64,000 bases of DNA from Timema cristinae. Lineage: Eukaryota; Arthropoda; Insecta; Phasmatodea; Timematidae. The position numbers and the translations under genes are program-made. Where the stretch lies: contig JBCFYV010001001.1 of assembly GCA_039000515.1 (NCBI GenBank), positions 17,372,359 to 17,436,358 on the forward strand, in the 5' to 3' direction. Positions 1 through 10,649 of the stretch are shown piece after piece. Position 1 is the first letter of the stretch. Every line of letters starts with the position of its first letter. The notes beneath the pieces were generated by a model that did no database searches, had not been told where the DNA came from, and was given only the letters and a program-made list of their open reading frames with translations.

Positions 1-322
1 TTCGCTCGCGTTAATGTTTATTTTGTCAATAAATTCAGGTTGTCGGTTGACACAGGAAGTATGAAAATAAAAACGATGAACTTATTCAGGTTGTTGGTAA
101 ATACAGGTAGAGATAAAGAAACATACAAACTACACAATATAAATAAGGATTAAGTGTAGGAAAAGAAAAGAAGTAGCGGAGTGTGTGTCAGTAGAGTCAT
201 AGGTTATGCCTTGCCGCGAATTGAAAATCCCACTCCATCTTAAATTTTACCTACAGTTAATTAAATCCCTTATTTACTCCGCTTGTTCTTGGCCGTTGCA
301 ATCATGGGAAAAGAACAGATCA

Positions 323-1132
323 TTATTTTAGGACGCTCCTATATACTATGTTGTATGTCCTTCCATTTGGTGCAAATACATACAAATTCTGGGCATTGGA
401 CACACGCGAACATGCTACATATATCTGGCCATGGGAAAAACATGGCTTCTCCAAATGCACCCCTGCTACCTGCAATGTTTGCCCTTGCGCTTTGTTAATA
501 GCAATAGCAAAACTAAGTTTGATTGGAAACTGGAGTCTTTGGAATTGAAATGGTAGGTCAGTGGGGATTATTGGAATTCGCGGTATGATTACACTTTCCC
601 CTTTTCCCACACCTGTTAAAATGGTAGCACAGATTATATTTTACCCTAATTATGTAATCCGAAGCCTCGTCCCATTACATAATCGGAGTGCATCTAAATT
701 TCGCATAAGCATAACTGGTACACCTAATTTCAATTGTAGTTTATGCGAGGGTACACCCGATAGCTCCAAAGAATTTAAAAACTCAGCGGGATATGAAGTG
801 CTCTGTTCTGTGTCCATGATTGTATCTATTGACAAATACTCCTTTATTTCTCCATGCACCTCTTTCAAAATGTCAGTGATGATTTTGTTAACTATTTCAT
901 TTTTTGGTGCAAGAATTGCTCTTGCACACAACCAGTGATCAAAATTAAAATTTAGTTGTAAGTCTGGGTAAACTTTAGCAATGAGCTCCACATCATTTTC
1001 CACCAAATTACAGAATTCCCCTGTAAGTAAAATACAACCTTTAGCATCCGTGTCCAAACGTCCATCGCCAATTTTCAATTGTATCTCTGCGTAATGTCCT
1101 GAATCTACGTCATTATAAAGGTGGACTCTCAT
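323..1132 (-). pseudogene. Helitron-type (PIF1-like) helicase C-terminus, broken
   Basis: C-terminal part of a Helitron Rep/helicase. On the minus strand one frame reads about 270 codons from 1132 to a terminal stop at 323, interrupted by two TAA stops close together at about 650 and 640. Recognisable PIF1/Helitron blocks are GVPVMLMRNLD followed by LCNGTRLRIT, then the strongly conserved FAIAINKAQGQTL, then CFSHGQIYVACSRVSNAQNL near the end. Family members read these blocks in the same order, with about ten residues where the stops now lie. The N-terminal Rep domain and helicase motifs I-III are absent; DNA upstream of 1132 is AT-rich and non-coding. The two stops show it is dead. The frame is otherwise intact, so decay is moderate. 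The 3' Helitron terminus (CTRR with hairpin) would lie in 1-320 but I could not place it. Confidence 0.88.
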
Positions 1133-1524
1133 ATTCGTTGTTAGGCTGAATTTTTTAATTTTTAAAAACTTTTTTAAGAAAAAAAAAGATACCTAATCTA
1201 AAAATTAAAACAAACTACTGCCTAAAAGGTAAAAAAATAGAATTAGAAGTAAGATAACTAACCTAAAAATAATAAATGATAAACTATCGCTCAAGGAAAA
1301 AAAGGAACAATATAAACTGAAAACGTAAAACAATTACAATATTATTAAAATAGGACTAAATACAGATGAATAAACGGTAACTAATCAATGTTTGTAAACA
1401 AATGAATCGCAAACATGTATTGTTATTTCCCATCGATACGGTCCCCCAACTCCCTTTCTCCAAACTTCACAATTATGAGTTTAAAATAGCCATAGATAAT
1501 ACAAAACGATACCGCGTTTTAAAA

Positions 1525-1612
1525 TGTGCTCAGCGCCATCTATCGGATTTTGGGAGTAATTAAATCTTGGTACATTAAATAGTACAAATCGATACCGCGC
1601 CATCTATCGAGT
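1525..1612. repeat. Short duplicated motif
   Basis: A phrase containing GCGCCATCTATCG occurs near 1530 and 1600, each close to a CGATACCGCG phrase. It lies just beyond the Helitron relic and may be part of its non-coding flank or an independent short repeat. No function is suggested. Confidence 0.35.
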
Positions 1613-1765
1613 TGTTATAGTACCAAACGTTAAAGGCACTTTAGTAAAAATAATGTTTTTATTTGAGTTCATCACAGTATAATACCAAACTTATTACGAC
1701 AATTTTGTCATTTACCATAACGGGGTGAACAGACAGAGCTTAATTAGCTGAATGTAATTATTTTT

Positions 1766-1863
1766 AATCATTTTTAGATAGATGTGCATAAAATAACTTG
1801 GGAACAGATTTTTTATTAATCATTTTAAGATAGATGTGCCTAAAATAACTCGAGAACAGATTT
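1766..1863 (+). repeat. Tandem pair, about 51 bp unit
   Basis: Two diverged copies of a phrase with AGATAGATGTGC, AAAATAACT and GAGAACAGATTTT follow each other. They lead directly into the LINE-like 3' end described next. Confidence 0.6.
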
Positions 1864-2220
1864 TAATTCGGGATACCGCAGGTCCCTTTTTCTGTACTCC
1901 AGGTATCATGTTGCAATTCGTGTTCATATCAGTAGGCCGAGTTGTTATGCCGGACGACCGTCTAAAAGTTTTTTTTTTCCATCCCTCGGGAACAGTACTC
2001 TTTTTCTGGATGAAAGGTACCCTATGTCCTTTTCTGTATCCCTCGGGAACAGTACTTTTTTTCTGGATGAAAGGTACCTTATGTCCTTTTCTGTACCCAT
2101 GACAACGTGTATGCAAAATTTCATGATGATCGGTCGAGTAGTTTAGGTGTGAAAGCGTAACAAACAAACAAACAAACAAACAATCAAACAAACTCACATT
2201 CGCATTTATAATATTAGTTA
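1864..2220 (+). mobile_element. Insect LINE-like 3' end with internal 57 bp duplication
   Basis: The phrase AAATTTCATGATGATCGGT, then GAGTAGTTTAGG, GTGAAAGCGTAAC, an (AAAC)n run and CATTTATAATATTAGT is a pattern I associate with 3' untranslated ends of insect non-LTR elements. No reverse transcriptase coding remains upstream. Inside it, a 57 bp unit beginning CCCTCGGGAACAGTACT is repeated at about 1983 and 2040, with a third partial unit upstream. The exact family cannot be named from this piece; a Helitron-like or composite origin is also possible given the nearby helicase relic. Confidence 0.5.
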
Positions 2221-2337
2221 GGATTGTATAAATACAAATATGTGTGAATGTATATTTTATAATGCTAAATTGTTTTGTGAAAGTTTGTGTGTGAGCATAT
2301 TTCATAATATATTTTTAAGAAATTAATAAGCTTTGTT

Positions 2338-2606
2338 GGTGACCTGGTGGTCTAGGGGTAAGGTGTCAGACTTCTATGCTGGCGGCCGGGGTTCAATCCC
2401 AGGTCCCGGCACAGATTTATCTGATTACCAAACCCTTCCTTCACCTCTGACAAGACATCTTGTGAATGTGGGGAATACCAGGCCTCCACCGTGGTTCGGA
2501 TTCTACGTTAAGCTGTAGGTCCTTCATTTTATCTCACTATCACCCTAACATTACACATTAGCGTAAGTGCGTATAACCCGAACGGGTAGTAAGACGCGGT
2601 GATAAT
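2338..2606 (+). mobile_element. SINE family A, full length with TSD
   Basis: Intact example of family A. The tRNA-like head carries an A box (TGGTCTAGGGG) about 10 bases in and a B box (GGTTCAATCCC) near 2392, followed by a roughly 160 bp body and the shared 3' tail (ACCCGAACGGGTAGTAAG, then (ATA)n). It is flanked by a perfect 13 bp target-site duplication, AATAAGCTTTGTT, at 2325-2337 and 2607-2619, as left by target-primed reverse transcription. Transcription would be by RNA polymerase III from the internal boxes. It encodes nothing. Confidence 0.93.
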
Positions 2607-2619
2607 AATAAGCTTTGTT

Positions 2620-3130
2620 TGATAATGAAATTTGAAAAATTATACCAACCAAAAATACAATTGAAAGTGGGCTAATCGTTTATAAGTGTTATTTTTAGGC
2701 CTATATTTTAGTTTATGGGATTAGTAAATATATTTTTGGCACGCGGTACCAAATGATAAATTAAATTTGGTCTTTGGGATGAAAAACGTTGGACCGCTCT
2801 GATCTAAGACACTAACTCTGGCAATTTTAGAGCTTATTAAAATATTTACAATGTGATTTGAGTTACGCATGGAATTTCATAATATCTAACAAGTTTTGAT
2901 TTTTAAATACTCATTAAAAAACGTAATTAAGAGGTGGCACACTAGACTAGTTCAAAATGCAGATAGTGCTTAAGTGTCAAATTGGTTGTAAATATTTCGA
3001 CAGACTCTAACTAGAGCATAAAATAAAGTATTTAATCATAAATATAATTCAACTAAAATAAATCATATATCTGAAAAATTGAGAACAGATTTTTTTAAAA
3101 GAATCCCCTAAAAATCCTAACTTTAATTAT
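2620..3130. other. AT-rich stretch, nothing recognised
   Basis: No open frame, repeat arm or tRNA-like sequence was seen between the family A SINE and the next TIR element. Confidence 0.5.
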
Positions 3131-3139
3131 CTGAAAAAG

Positions 3140-3442
3140 CATTGTGATGAGATTTAAAAAGAAAAAGTGGGTAAGGTTTGTGAAATATCAGCACTTACAA
3201 TAAAACTTATTATACATATACAACTAATCTATATTACATATAATCTTTATTATTATAATAAAAAAATCATTATTACATAAAATTTAAATTATATATTAAT
3301 ATATAATTAATATGTATATAAAATATAATACATATATAACTATAAAGAAAAAAATTAATTACTATAAACTATACTTCAATGTAAGTGCTAATATTTCATG
3401 AACTTTCCCACTTTTTCAAAGTATCTTCATTACAAGGCTATT
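3140..3442. mobile_element. MITE-like element with about 60 bp inverted ends
   Basis: The left arm contains AAAAAGTGGGTAAGG and ATATCAGCACTTACA; the right arm is its reverse complement (TGTAAGTGCTAATATTTCAT, then TTTCCCACTTTTTC). The arms flank about 190 bases of almost pure A/T. No coding capacity. The exact ends and target duplication are uncertain because the arms fade outwards, so the superfamily is not assigned. Confidence 0.75.
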
Positions 3443-3519
3443 ACTCCGAAGGATTTAAATTTTATGTATGTGTATATATATATATATATAATTTAGATCC
3501 TTCAGAGTAATTCAAGTAT
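3437..3519. repeat. Hairpin with (TA)n loop
   Basis: ATTACTCCGAAGGATTTAAATT is mirrored by ATTTAGATCCTTCAGAGTAAT across a (TA)n run of about 20 bases. It abuts the right arm of the preceding TIR element and may be the remains of another small palindromic element. Confidence 0.65.
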
Positions 3520-4047
3520 GAGACCAGACTATTTTTAATCGATTATGTGCATCGTTTCTAGAAATTTGAACGTGTCATACAAAAAAACAACTCTTTCAAA
3601 GGCTTCCTCTCATCAATCGAACAGCACAGCATTTACAAAATACAATAAGTGCACAATTTATTCCCAGACACACTTTTTCGCAAACTAATGATTTTTTTTT
3701 TTTTAGTCTGGAGCGTATTCCATGTCTCATTGTTAGGTGTATGTCTGCTTAACAAATCTCCTTTTACATTCATTTAACTCTCGTCAAGTCTGTAAATTAC
3801 TGATGATATTGCATCGGGCGAACGTTGCACGTCTGTCTCCCTTTAGGTTAAGAGGCTTGGTTGGTAACCTCAGACCCAGCGAATAGTGCAATCTGCCACG
3901 TCATTGCTTCCGCTAGCTAGCACCTTTTTATTCAGATACTCTGGTTCCTGTGTGATCCTCATCAGGTAGATGAAGATTATTTTGGGGGCTGATGAAATTA
4001 AGAAAATTGAAATCAATGGATTACTTTCAATGCTCTACTTTTTTTTT

Positions 4048-4217
4048 AGCACAACGCCTTAATACCCATTCGGGTTATAAGTCTAGATATTAATTACTCT
4101 CATGTGTTAAGGATTAGGAAAGTTGAATTTAGAGGAAGTGTACCCACATTTGCGTGGAGGGAGAGTGGAAAACTATTTAGTAAATATCACCCTACCAGTA
4201 TCGAACCTCAATATGAA
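4048..4217 (-). mobile_element. SINE family B, head-truncated
   Basis: Minus-strand copy. Tail (CGCCTTAATACCCATTCGGG on the plus strand) and body (GAGGAAGTGTACCCACATTT, then GTGGAGGGAGAGTGGAAAAC) are clear. Similarity stops at the B box and the tRNA-like head is missing. Confidence 0.8.
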
Positions 4218-4639
4218 AAGGGTTTTTGGGAGGAGGGAATCTAACTACCCTTCTATTTTTAAATGTAAATTCATGTTCAATTTTTCCCGAGCATCCCACA
4301 ATATTAATAAATTCAAAATTTTACACAGGCATTTACTATACACATTAATTTAATATATTAACTACACTTAAGATGAAAACTCAAAAGAATAAAAAAGAAG
4401 ATGTAGGCATAATTTTTGGTTTAGTTTATTTGATGTCTGACTGTACTGTTTACACTTTTTTTAAACGTAATGGTAGTTGCTCAAAACAAAAGTACATTTT
4501 TTTATTACCAATAGTTAAGGGTTTGAAGTACTCTATTTTTGGCCAAAAAATATCTAATTTCGTTCAAAACAAGACTATCTTAGATTTTATGCAGATAGGA
4601 GCAAGAAGGGTAATTAAGAGAAAATGCATCACAAATTGT

Positions 4640-4735
4640 GTGGAGAGGACCAATGCACCCAATCGAGATTTGAACCAAGTCAGATCCACCAGTTCAGAAT
4701 CATGACCTACGTGTATTTTCGCCCACACTAGCTTA
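4640..4735 (-). other. Degenerate tRNA-like sequence (SINE head?)
   Basis: On the minus strand a B-box-like GGTTCAAATCTC lies downstream of a phrase resembling a degenerate A-box region. No clover-leaf can be drawn. Probably the head of a further decayed SINE. Confidence 0.35.
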
Positions 4736-4769
4736 TACAATAAGGACACCCACACACAAAACAGCAAAG

Positions 4770-5000
4770 ATGTTTGTAGCAAGGAGTGTACCCAGGGATA
4801 TCACGGTGCGAGTGTGTAATATAACACACACGGGGAGCGAAGTGCGTGTGATGAGTGTGCAGGATCCGGACCACGGACGAGAAGGAACCGGATTGATCCG
4901 GCTGCCTCGCCGAGATATGCTGATAATAGAGATGTTAACGTGTTCTAGGTCATGTAGTGCATACGAACCTCAGATAAGAAAGAAGTAGTGTAGGGTGTCT
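4770..5000. other. GC-richer block, no recognised gene
   Basis: Richer in G+C and CpG than its surroundings and open for 72 codons from an ATG at 4770 on the plus strand, but the translation matches no family I know and there is no clear splice acceptor or donor frame. Could be unique sequence or an old element. Confidence 0.25.
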
Positions 5001-5007
5001 TCAATGG

Positions 5008-5043
5008 TAGGGGGAGGGAGAGGGGGAGGGGGAGGGGGAGGGC
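5008..5043 (+). repeat. G-quadruplex-prone GGGGGA tract
   Basis: At least six runs of three or more G separated by single A or GA on the plus strand, based on the hexamer GGGGGA. The sequence meets the usual G3+N1-7 quadruplex rule several times over. No gene is close enough to assign a promoter role. Confidence 0.75.
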
Positions 5044-5840
5044 CGATGACAGACGTTACCAGTACTCTCACACTTCATTCATACGGAGAGCTCAGATGAG
5101 AGCGTCAAAGGAAGCACACACAAAAAAAAGTGCTGACAACAGCAAATAAAACGTCATGAGAATTTTTTTTTTGTCAAGTTTAAAGTGATTTTTTTTAAAT
5201 ATGTTACCAGAGTTTATCGGCTAGATATTCCTGGTCTTCTACTGGCGGTTCGGGATATGTAACCCGTCTTCTGAGATTATACCACCGTAATAGCGGTTAT
5301 TTCATCCCGATGAGATGTGATGATAATGGTGATGGTTATTAGGTGTCAGTAGGAGTCGTGGATATAACTTAAGCCTAATTAACCAAACCATGGCAACCAT
5401 AGGAAAAATTCTCCTTCAAGAAAAATGCCTATGGTGCCACCAGGCATCGAACCCGGAACCTCAAAATTAGTACTCACTAGAGCAAGAGTCAATATTGATA
5501 TGACAGCTTTAATCACATGACTTGGTGTATGAATACGTTAAGGTAGATCTAGTAACTTTTCTAGCTGTCATATAAGATTCTTCCGATGAGAATTAGATTA
5601 TAGCCTAGTAATTAATACTTTTTTGTGCGTCACGTCTTACTAACTCTGACTATATTTAGATTAATGGGATAAAGAAATAAGAACTTGTAGATATTTTTCT
5701 ACGTTTCTGTGATGAAAAATCACTTTCAATGCATACTACCGGGACTATAACCCGGATTTAGCCAGAAGAGACTTAATACAAATATATAATAAAGCCTCCC
5801 CCGTCTCCAAATGCATCCAGTCGGTGATTGAACCTCAGTA
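5044..5840. other. Mostly unannotated, one tRNA-like B box
   Basis: No gene seen. Around 5435-5462 the minus strand carries CCGGGTTCGATGCCTGG, a tRNA-like B-box context, without a matching A box I can defend. The remainder is AT-rich DNA leading to an (ATA)n run. Confidence 0.35.
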
Positions 5841-5846
5841 AGAATC

Positions 5847-5847
<1 letters not shown>

Positions 5848-5885
<38 letters not shown>
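5848..5885. repeat. (AAT)n microsatellite
   Basis: About twelve AAT units. On the minus strand it makes the leucine run of a spurious open frame. Confidence 0.9.
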
Positions 5886-5886
<1 letters not shown>

Positions 5887-6034
5887 GCGCACACCTAATT
5901 ATTCTGGTCATCGAATGATCGAATCCGCACAGATCAGTACGGCGCAATGCATCGGAATGAAAAGTCACAAATAAATTGCACTTAATTTCCACTATTATGC
6001 ATTTTATCACGATAGTCTTAATTTTGTTTAGAAG

Positions 6035-6349
6035 ATCAGGTGGACAGACAAGATGACACATGAAGAAGTTCTAAGAACAGTGGGTGAGAAGAGATCCATT
6101 TTGGATGTGATTCTTCGGCGCAAAGCAAACTGGATTGTACACACCCTTAGGAGGAGCTGTCTTCTGCACGGCGTCATAGAAGGCAAGGTTGAGGGAAAGA
6201 GGAGCTTAAGAAGAAGGAGGATTCAAATGTCAGATGACTTGAAGGAAAGAGGAGAATTCTGGGAGCTCAAAGAGGAGGCAGAGGACAGGGGCGCATTGGC
6301 AGTCTAAATTCACTGATAAGAGGAATGGACTTGTCGTAAGAGAGAACAC

Positions 6350-6384
<35 letters not shown>
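6035..6384 (+). pseudogene. LINE reverse-transcriptase C-terminus with (TAA)n tail
   Basis: 3' end of a non-LTR retrotransposon. The frame from about 6035 to 6307 gives the usual C-terminal signature of many arthropod LINE polyproteins: IRWTDKMTHEEVLR, GEKRSILDVILRRKANWI, an RRSCLLHGVIEGK block, RRRRIQMSDDLKE, and EEAEDRGA near the end. The catalytic reverse transcriptase and endonuclease domains are missing, so this is a 5'-truncated copy. The short untranslated end reads GTCGTAAGAGAGAACACA and passes into (TAA)n. This end resembles the 3' tail shared by the SINEs of the window, making it a candidate for their partner LINE. The clade is not assigned; TAA tails are known in the I group among others. 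Confidence 0.82.
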
Positions 6385-6385
<1 letters not shown>

Positions 6386-6699
6386 GGGAGTCCATACTTA
6401 TTACAAAATAGAATCAATTTTGTGGCGTTTTTAAAAGTTAATAAATAAGATAAAACTAGAATTAAGCTGTGAAACACTTTATCCAGTAGCTCCCTGAAAG
6501 TAACTTAATAAAAATACTATTAAATGCCACATCTTAGTTTCAATTTTAGTTTTAAGTAGGGTAAATAGGGGTTTATTTAAGTAGGGTATATTTACCTTAA
6601 GTTAATTTCAAATTTGATTGTCAAATGTCAGATTTTAATATAAAAATATATAATTACTTAATATCATGTAGGGTCTATAACAAATAATATAGATTTTTT

Positions 6700-6942
6700 A
6701 AGCGCCACCTCTTAATGCCCGTTCGGGTTTCATGCTTATGTATTAATTATGCTAATGGCTTTAAGAATGAGGAAGGCTATATTTAGAGCAAGTGTATCTG
6801 CATTTGCGTGGAAGGAGAGTGGAAAACAATTTTGGAAAAAGAATCAATATATATCCGACCGAGATCAGAATCCCGATATCCTCGACATCAGTAATCTAGT
6901 CTACCGCGAGAATGACGCGGCCATGCGGTCACTAAAGCCGGT
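6700..6942 (-). mobile_element. SINE family B, nearly full length
   Basis: Contains the degenerate shared tail (CTTAATGCCCGTTCGGGTTT on the plus strand), the conserved body ending GAGAGTGGAAAAC, and a decayed tRNA-like head in which GACGCGGCCATGCGGTCACT is the inverse of the usual GTGGCCGCATGGTCTAA start. Confidence 0.85.
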
Positions 6943-6984
6943 AATAATATTTACTAATTTATAATTTTTATTGTTTATATTCGA

Positions 6985-7190
6985 AATACCAGATGGCGAG
7001 AGAATTCTGGATCGACCGAGAACCAGATGGCGGAACGAACTGAGGAAAGCTATGGAGGCGCTTTGTTTGAGTGGTCGAGAACACATGGTAGGTTAAGAGG
7101 AGGCGCAGGACAGGATCAGATGGGGGCAGTTGGTGAGGTCAGCGCTTGATCTAAAGGGTCCCTGCTCATCGGACGATGATGATAATGGAA
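6985..7190 (+). pseudogene. Second LINE C-terminal scrap with GATGAT tail
   Basis: Translation gives a DRPRTRWRNELRKAM block and, in a shifted frame, EEAQDRIRWGQLV. This spacing (a GRPRTRW motif followed by an AQDR-RW motif) is typical of the extreme C-terminus of several LINE clades. It is followed by CCTGCTCATCGGACGATGAT, a type of GAT-repeat tail seen at such 3' ends. A stop and a frame change interrupt it. It differs from the LINE at 6035-6384 in both protein and tail. Confidence 0.7.
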
Positions 7191-7198
7191 ATTATATA

Positions 7199-7896
7199 CA
7201 GTCAACTCTGGTTTTAGTGAAAATTCGGCTACAGTGACCCTAATTCATTGCCCCCCCCCCCACCCCCGCATACATTTCAACGTGTGTTATAAAATCTGCT
7301 TATAATGAACCCTCAACCTCGGTTTTAATGAACATAATAATTGAAACTTTCAATAAAAAAAAATGTCATTCTAACATCATAACTCTTTAAAAACATAGCT
7401 TTTTGGTTGTTTAAATTTGAAGGCATGGATTTCTCTACCCGAGTTCTTGTTTAGGTAGCACAAAGCTTGGCTGAAAGTGCGGAATATGGAGGGGAGGGTT
7501 GATCTTAAACAATAACTGAACTCAATGACTTGGCTTAAGTTTTAATACCTTTCTCAGTAGCAACTCTTTATTATGAAACTAAAAAAAAATTAGACTTTTC
7601 CGACTCAGTTTAGTTTTTTGAACACATGGATAGTGTGGAATAAAGTGTGGGAAAAAACACATACTCTAGAAAAGGACCTGGAAAAAATATTAACAAAAGA
7701 AGTATGTAGTAAGCAACCGATTTTTTTTTAAGATCAATTAATAGATTTCAATAAAGAGCGATTGTATTTTAACAATTATTGTGTTTGTCACTAACCCACT
7801 ACTTTCAGATTTAAAAACAATCAGTTTTAATGAACTTCAGACATAGTGAACAAAATATCTGAGTCCGTAGAGGTTCATTATAACCAGAGTTGACTG
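7199..7896. mobile_element. pogo/Tigger-like non-autonomous DNA transposon
   Basis: 698 bp element bounded by inverted repeats: CAGTCAACTCTGGTTTTAGTG at the left, mirrored by TCATTATAACCAGAGTTGAC at the right, with TA on both sides (7197-7198 and 7897-7898). Sub-terminal repeats of the phrase TTTTAATGAAC lie on both sides. CAGT-starting TIRs with TA target duplication fit the Tc1/mariner-pogo group. No DDE transposase frame remains. A poly-C run near 7246 lies inside the left part. Confidence 0.85.
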
Positions 7897-7916
7897 TAAT
7901 TCTATAATATTTAATA

Positions 7917-8396
7917 TTACATACATTTTATGAAACGTCTCTTGCGTCAATGTGAATTGAGTAATTACATTTTGAAGTCGATGAAGCAGTTCAAATAATT
8001 AAAAGGTACGATAAAATTGTATATACTTCTTCATATAAATAAATTTATTATAGTTTGGAACAACATTAAAAAAGTTTTTAAAAACTATCCATAAATCAGC
8101 TTATCATAAAAAATGACATAATATTTTGAAAATCATAATATAAAATCATATTCAGAAATACTATTAAAAACAAAATTGTAACAATTAGTAAATAAAATAA
8201 AAAGTTACTCGTAATCCACTTTTAAATCTATATATTTTTTAAAAAACTACAGTTTTATTTATCATGAAAATTACTTTCCAAGTGTCAATCTTAAACAAAA
8301 TCGTCGGCGTCATTTTCGAAAAATTTCCCATTTTTAAGAATCTGTCACCAATAAAACATATCCATGATTATAGATCTAGAATTACAATTATTTAAG
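7917..8396. other. AT-rich stretch, nothing recognised
   Basis: No coding frame, tRNA-like head or inverted arms were seen. Confidence 0.5.
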
Positions 8397-8642
8397 AACC
8401 TCGTCTTATTACCCTTTCAGCTAATACGCCTATGTACTAATTACGCTAATAGTTTTAGGAAGGTTGAATTTGAAGAAAGTGTACCCACATTTACACGGTG
8501 AGAGAGAAAGAGAGTGGAAAAAGATTGTGGAATAATCACCCTCAGTACACTCGACCGCTATTCGAACCTCAATCTCACCATCATCGGCATTCTAGTCCAC
8601 TGCAAAAAGTAGCGCCTTAGACCATGCAGCCACCGAAGTGTG
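8397..8642 (-). mobile_element. SINE family B
   Basis: Plus-strand reading runs from the decayed tail (CTCGTCTTATTACCC), through the body (AAGTGTACCCACATTT) with a small GA expansion, to B box (ATTCGAACCTC inverse) and A-box region (GCGCCTTAGACCATGCAG inverse). Nearly complete. Confidence 0.87.
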
Positions 8643-9144
8643 ATACAGTTAAAATTAAAATCACGAGCTAACCTATAGGTATGACCTAATAACATACATT
8701 ATATGGATATCAATATTGAACGGAATTCACAAAACAGTATTGGCTGTAGTTCCACGTGCAGACATACATACGGACAGACAGAATATTGTAAAACCCACTT
8801 TTTTTTCTTTTCTTTTTTAGTTAGTCGAGTTCCATTAAAAATCTCAAAAACAAAAATGTTCACGCTCACAATAAATTCTCTATGAGAAAGTGAAGGGGTA
8901 CTGACAGGGTTGACGTTTGGGAGGAATGTTTAATCGACCCGTCTAATAATCATATTAAATTCAATATTGATACCAATATTAATCGAAATGTTAGGTATTC
9001 AAATAGGAGGTAGAAATTATATTCGGATGTGATCAATCAGGCCAGTCCACATCCAACCAACCAAATGATCGATCCGTGAAGACCTTTGGGAAACACCTTG
9101 TGGTACGGGTTCTAAACGATATTCCCCTCTCCCTTTCACTTGGT

Positions 9145-9369
9145 TACGTATTACTACCCGTCCAGGTTATCCACATAATTACACATTGAGGTAACGATGA
9201 CGAACGTACAATTTAGAGGAAATGATCACGCACTTGCGTGGGAGGATAGAGTTGGAAACGATTTAACAAAAACACCTTAGAATACCCATACGAGATTCAA
9301 ACTACGATCTCCCCAACCAGTAAACCAGATAATACGAGACTGACGCCTATGTTGGCGTGCCTACTGGTG
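9145..9369 (-). mobile_element. SINE family B, diverged head variant
   Basis: Tail and body are recognisable but diverged. The head reads, on the minus strand, CACCAGTAGGCACGCC then GGCGTCAGTCTCG, a variant also met near 23040, 31860 and 63480. Confidence 0.72.
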
Positions 9370-9936
9370 GGGGGGTGTCAGTTTCAAAGACGTGTGTTGA
9401 AATAACACTATTCAAGAGGGCAATCAAAGTCCTGAAAATTAAAAAATAAAACTCAACAAAATATCCTCCATAGGCCGTGTATGTATCACCCTCGCCAGAG
9501 GGAATCTCCACCTATTCAAAAGAACCCTGAAATACCGACCCACAAGATCAAAAAGATAAGAGCACAAGCGAACTAGATACAAATAACATGAGAAGGGGGT
9601 CGAGATACCACTTCGTTTCATCTACAAGCCGAGCTGAAGAATGAGGGAGGGTGTGAACACGTTCAAAGCTCGGTTTGACTACAGACCCAACGAGGCGACA
9701 CACCAAGAGGTGAAATGACACGTTATTCAAAGAAGGGGAGAGAAAAAATAAAATAAATCAAACCATGTGTAAAATATAAAGAGAGATAAGTACAGATTCC
9801 ATGACTTCAAATTAAAATAGTATAATTTTAGAATATGAATTGGTAAGCATGTTACATCCTTCTAATAGTGATACTACCCAGTTCATGGATCGGGAAAATT
9901 TCTGCCCATCCCATGAACTGGCACCTCCTCCTAACC

Positions 9937-10649
9937 CAGGGATTCTCAATCAGTGGTCCGCGGCACTTAGGAGTACCACAAGATTTTGAGGGTGAAAAAA
10001 TGTTATAATATATTACCGCAACATAATGAAAGTAAATAAACAGAATAAAGTTTTGTATTTTAGTGTGTCTCTAAAGTGCACGTGCCACGGCACCCGACGA
10101 AAGATAATATTGGTTTCCCTTTTTATGACTACAGTACAGTATTATTAATTTTTAGTGATCTCATATTGTGGTCGGTTAGTATGCTAGTTTATTGATTTCC
10201 TAATCTATTTTACTCTATAACTATATTTATGTGTTTCATTCAGTGTTTTTGTTATTTAGGCCTATATCCTTCAATTAACTCAGTAGGAGAGTAGGTTAAA
10301 ATGTGTTATGACTTTAGATAATTACAAAAACTAAAACAATGTTAATTGCTTGATATGCTACTCTGATATATTCTAACTCGGATTAAAAATATAAATTAAA
10401 AAAAAAACGCTTTTGAAAATTCTTACAAGGGTGCCACAAGATTCTGATTACCTTCACAAGGGTGCCAAGCGATTCTAATTACCTTCACAAGGGTGCCAAG
10501 CGATTCTAATTACCTTCACAAGGGTGCCAAGCGATTCTAATTACCTGCATAAGGGTACCAAGCGATTCTAATTACCTTCACAAGGGTGCCAAGCGATTCT
10601 AATTACCTTCACAAGGGTGCCGCGAGCCTAGAAGGCTTGAGAATATCTG
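9937..10649 (+). mobile_element. hAT-like non-autonomous element with 31 bp minisatellite
   Basis: Begins CAGGGATTCTCAATCAGTGG with CCGCGGCAC close behind; ends with CGCGAGCC then GCTTGAGAATATCTG, its imperfect inverse. The flanking octamers TCCTAACC (9929-9936) and TCCTAAAC (10650-10657) match at 7 of 8 positions, the 8 bp duplication typical of hAT. The last 200 bases are a minisatellite. No transposase frame. A related copy lies at 29044-29765 in the opposite orientation. Confidence 0.85.
10427..10623 (+). repeat. 31 bp minisatellite, about six copies
   Basis: Unit AAGGGTGCCAAGCGATTCTA plus ATTACCTTCAC. The units are nearly identical, so expansion is recent relative to the host hAT element. 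The unit contains the GGTGCC phrase of the hAT sub-terminal region, so the array seems to have grown from the element's own right end. Confidence 0.92.

Noticed and set aside
2338..2410. Genuine tRNA gene at the head of SINE A
   Set aside because: Boxes A and B are near perfect, but the sequence is repeated many times with a body, a common tail and target duplications, and no closed acceptor stem forms.
5726..6061. 111-codon minus-strand frame with a long leucine run
   Set aside because: The leucines come from an (AAT)n microsatellite; the rest has no recognisable domain.
9439..9730. Two overlapping 60-codon minus-strand frames
   Set aside because: No domain similarity, no splice context; ordinary chance frames.
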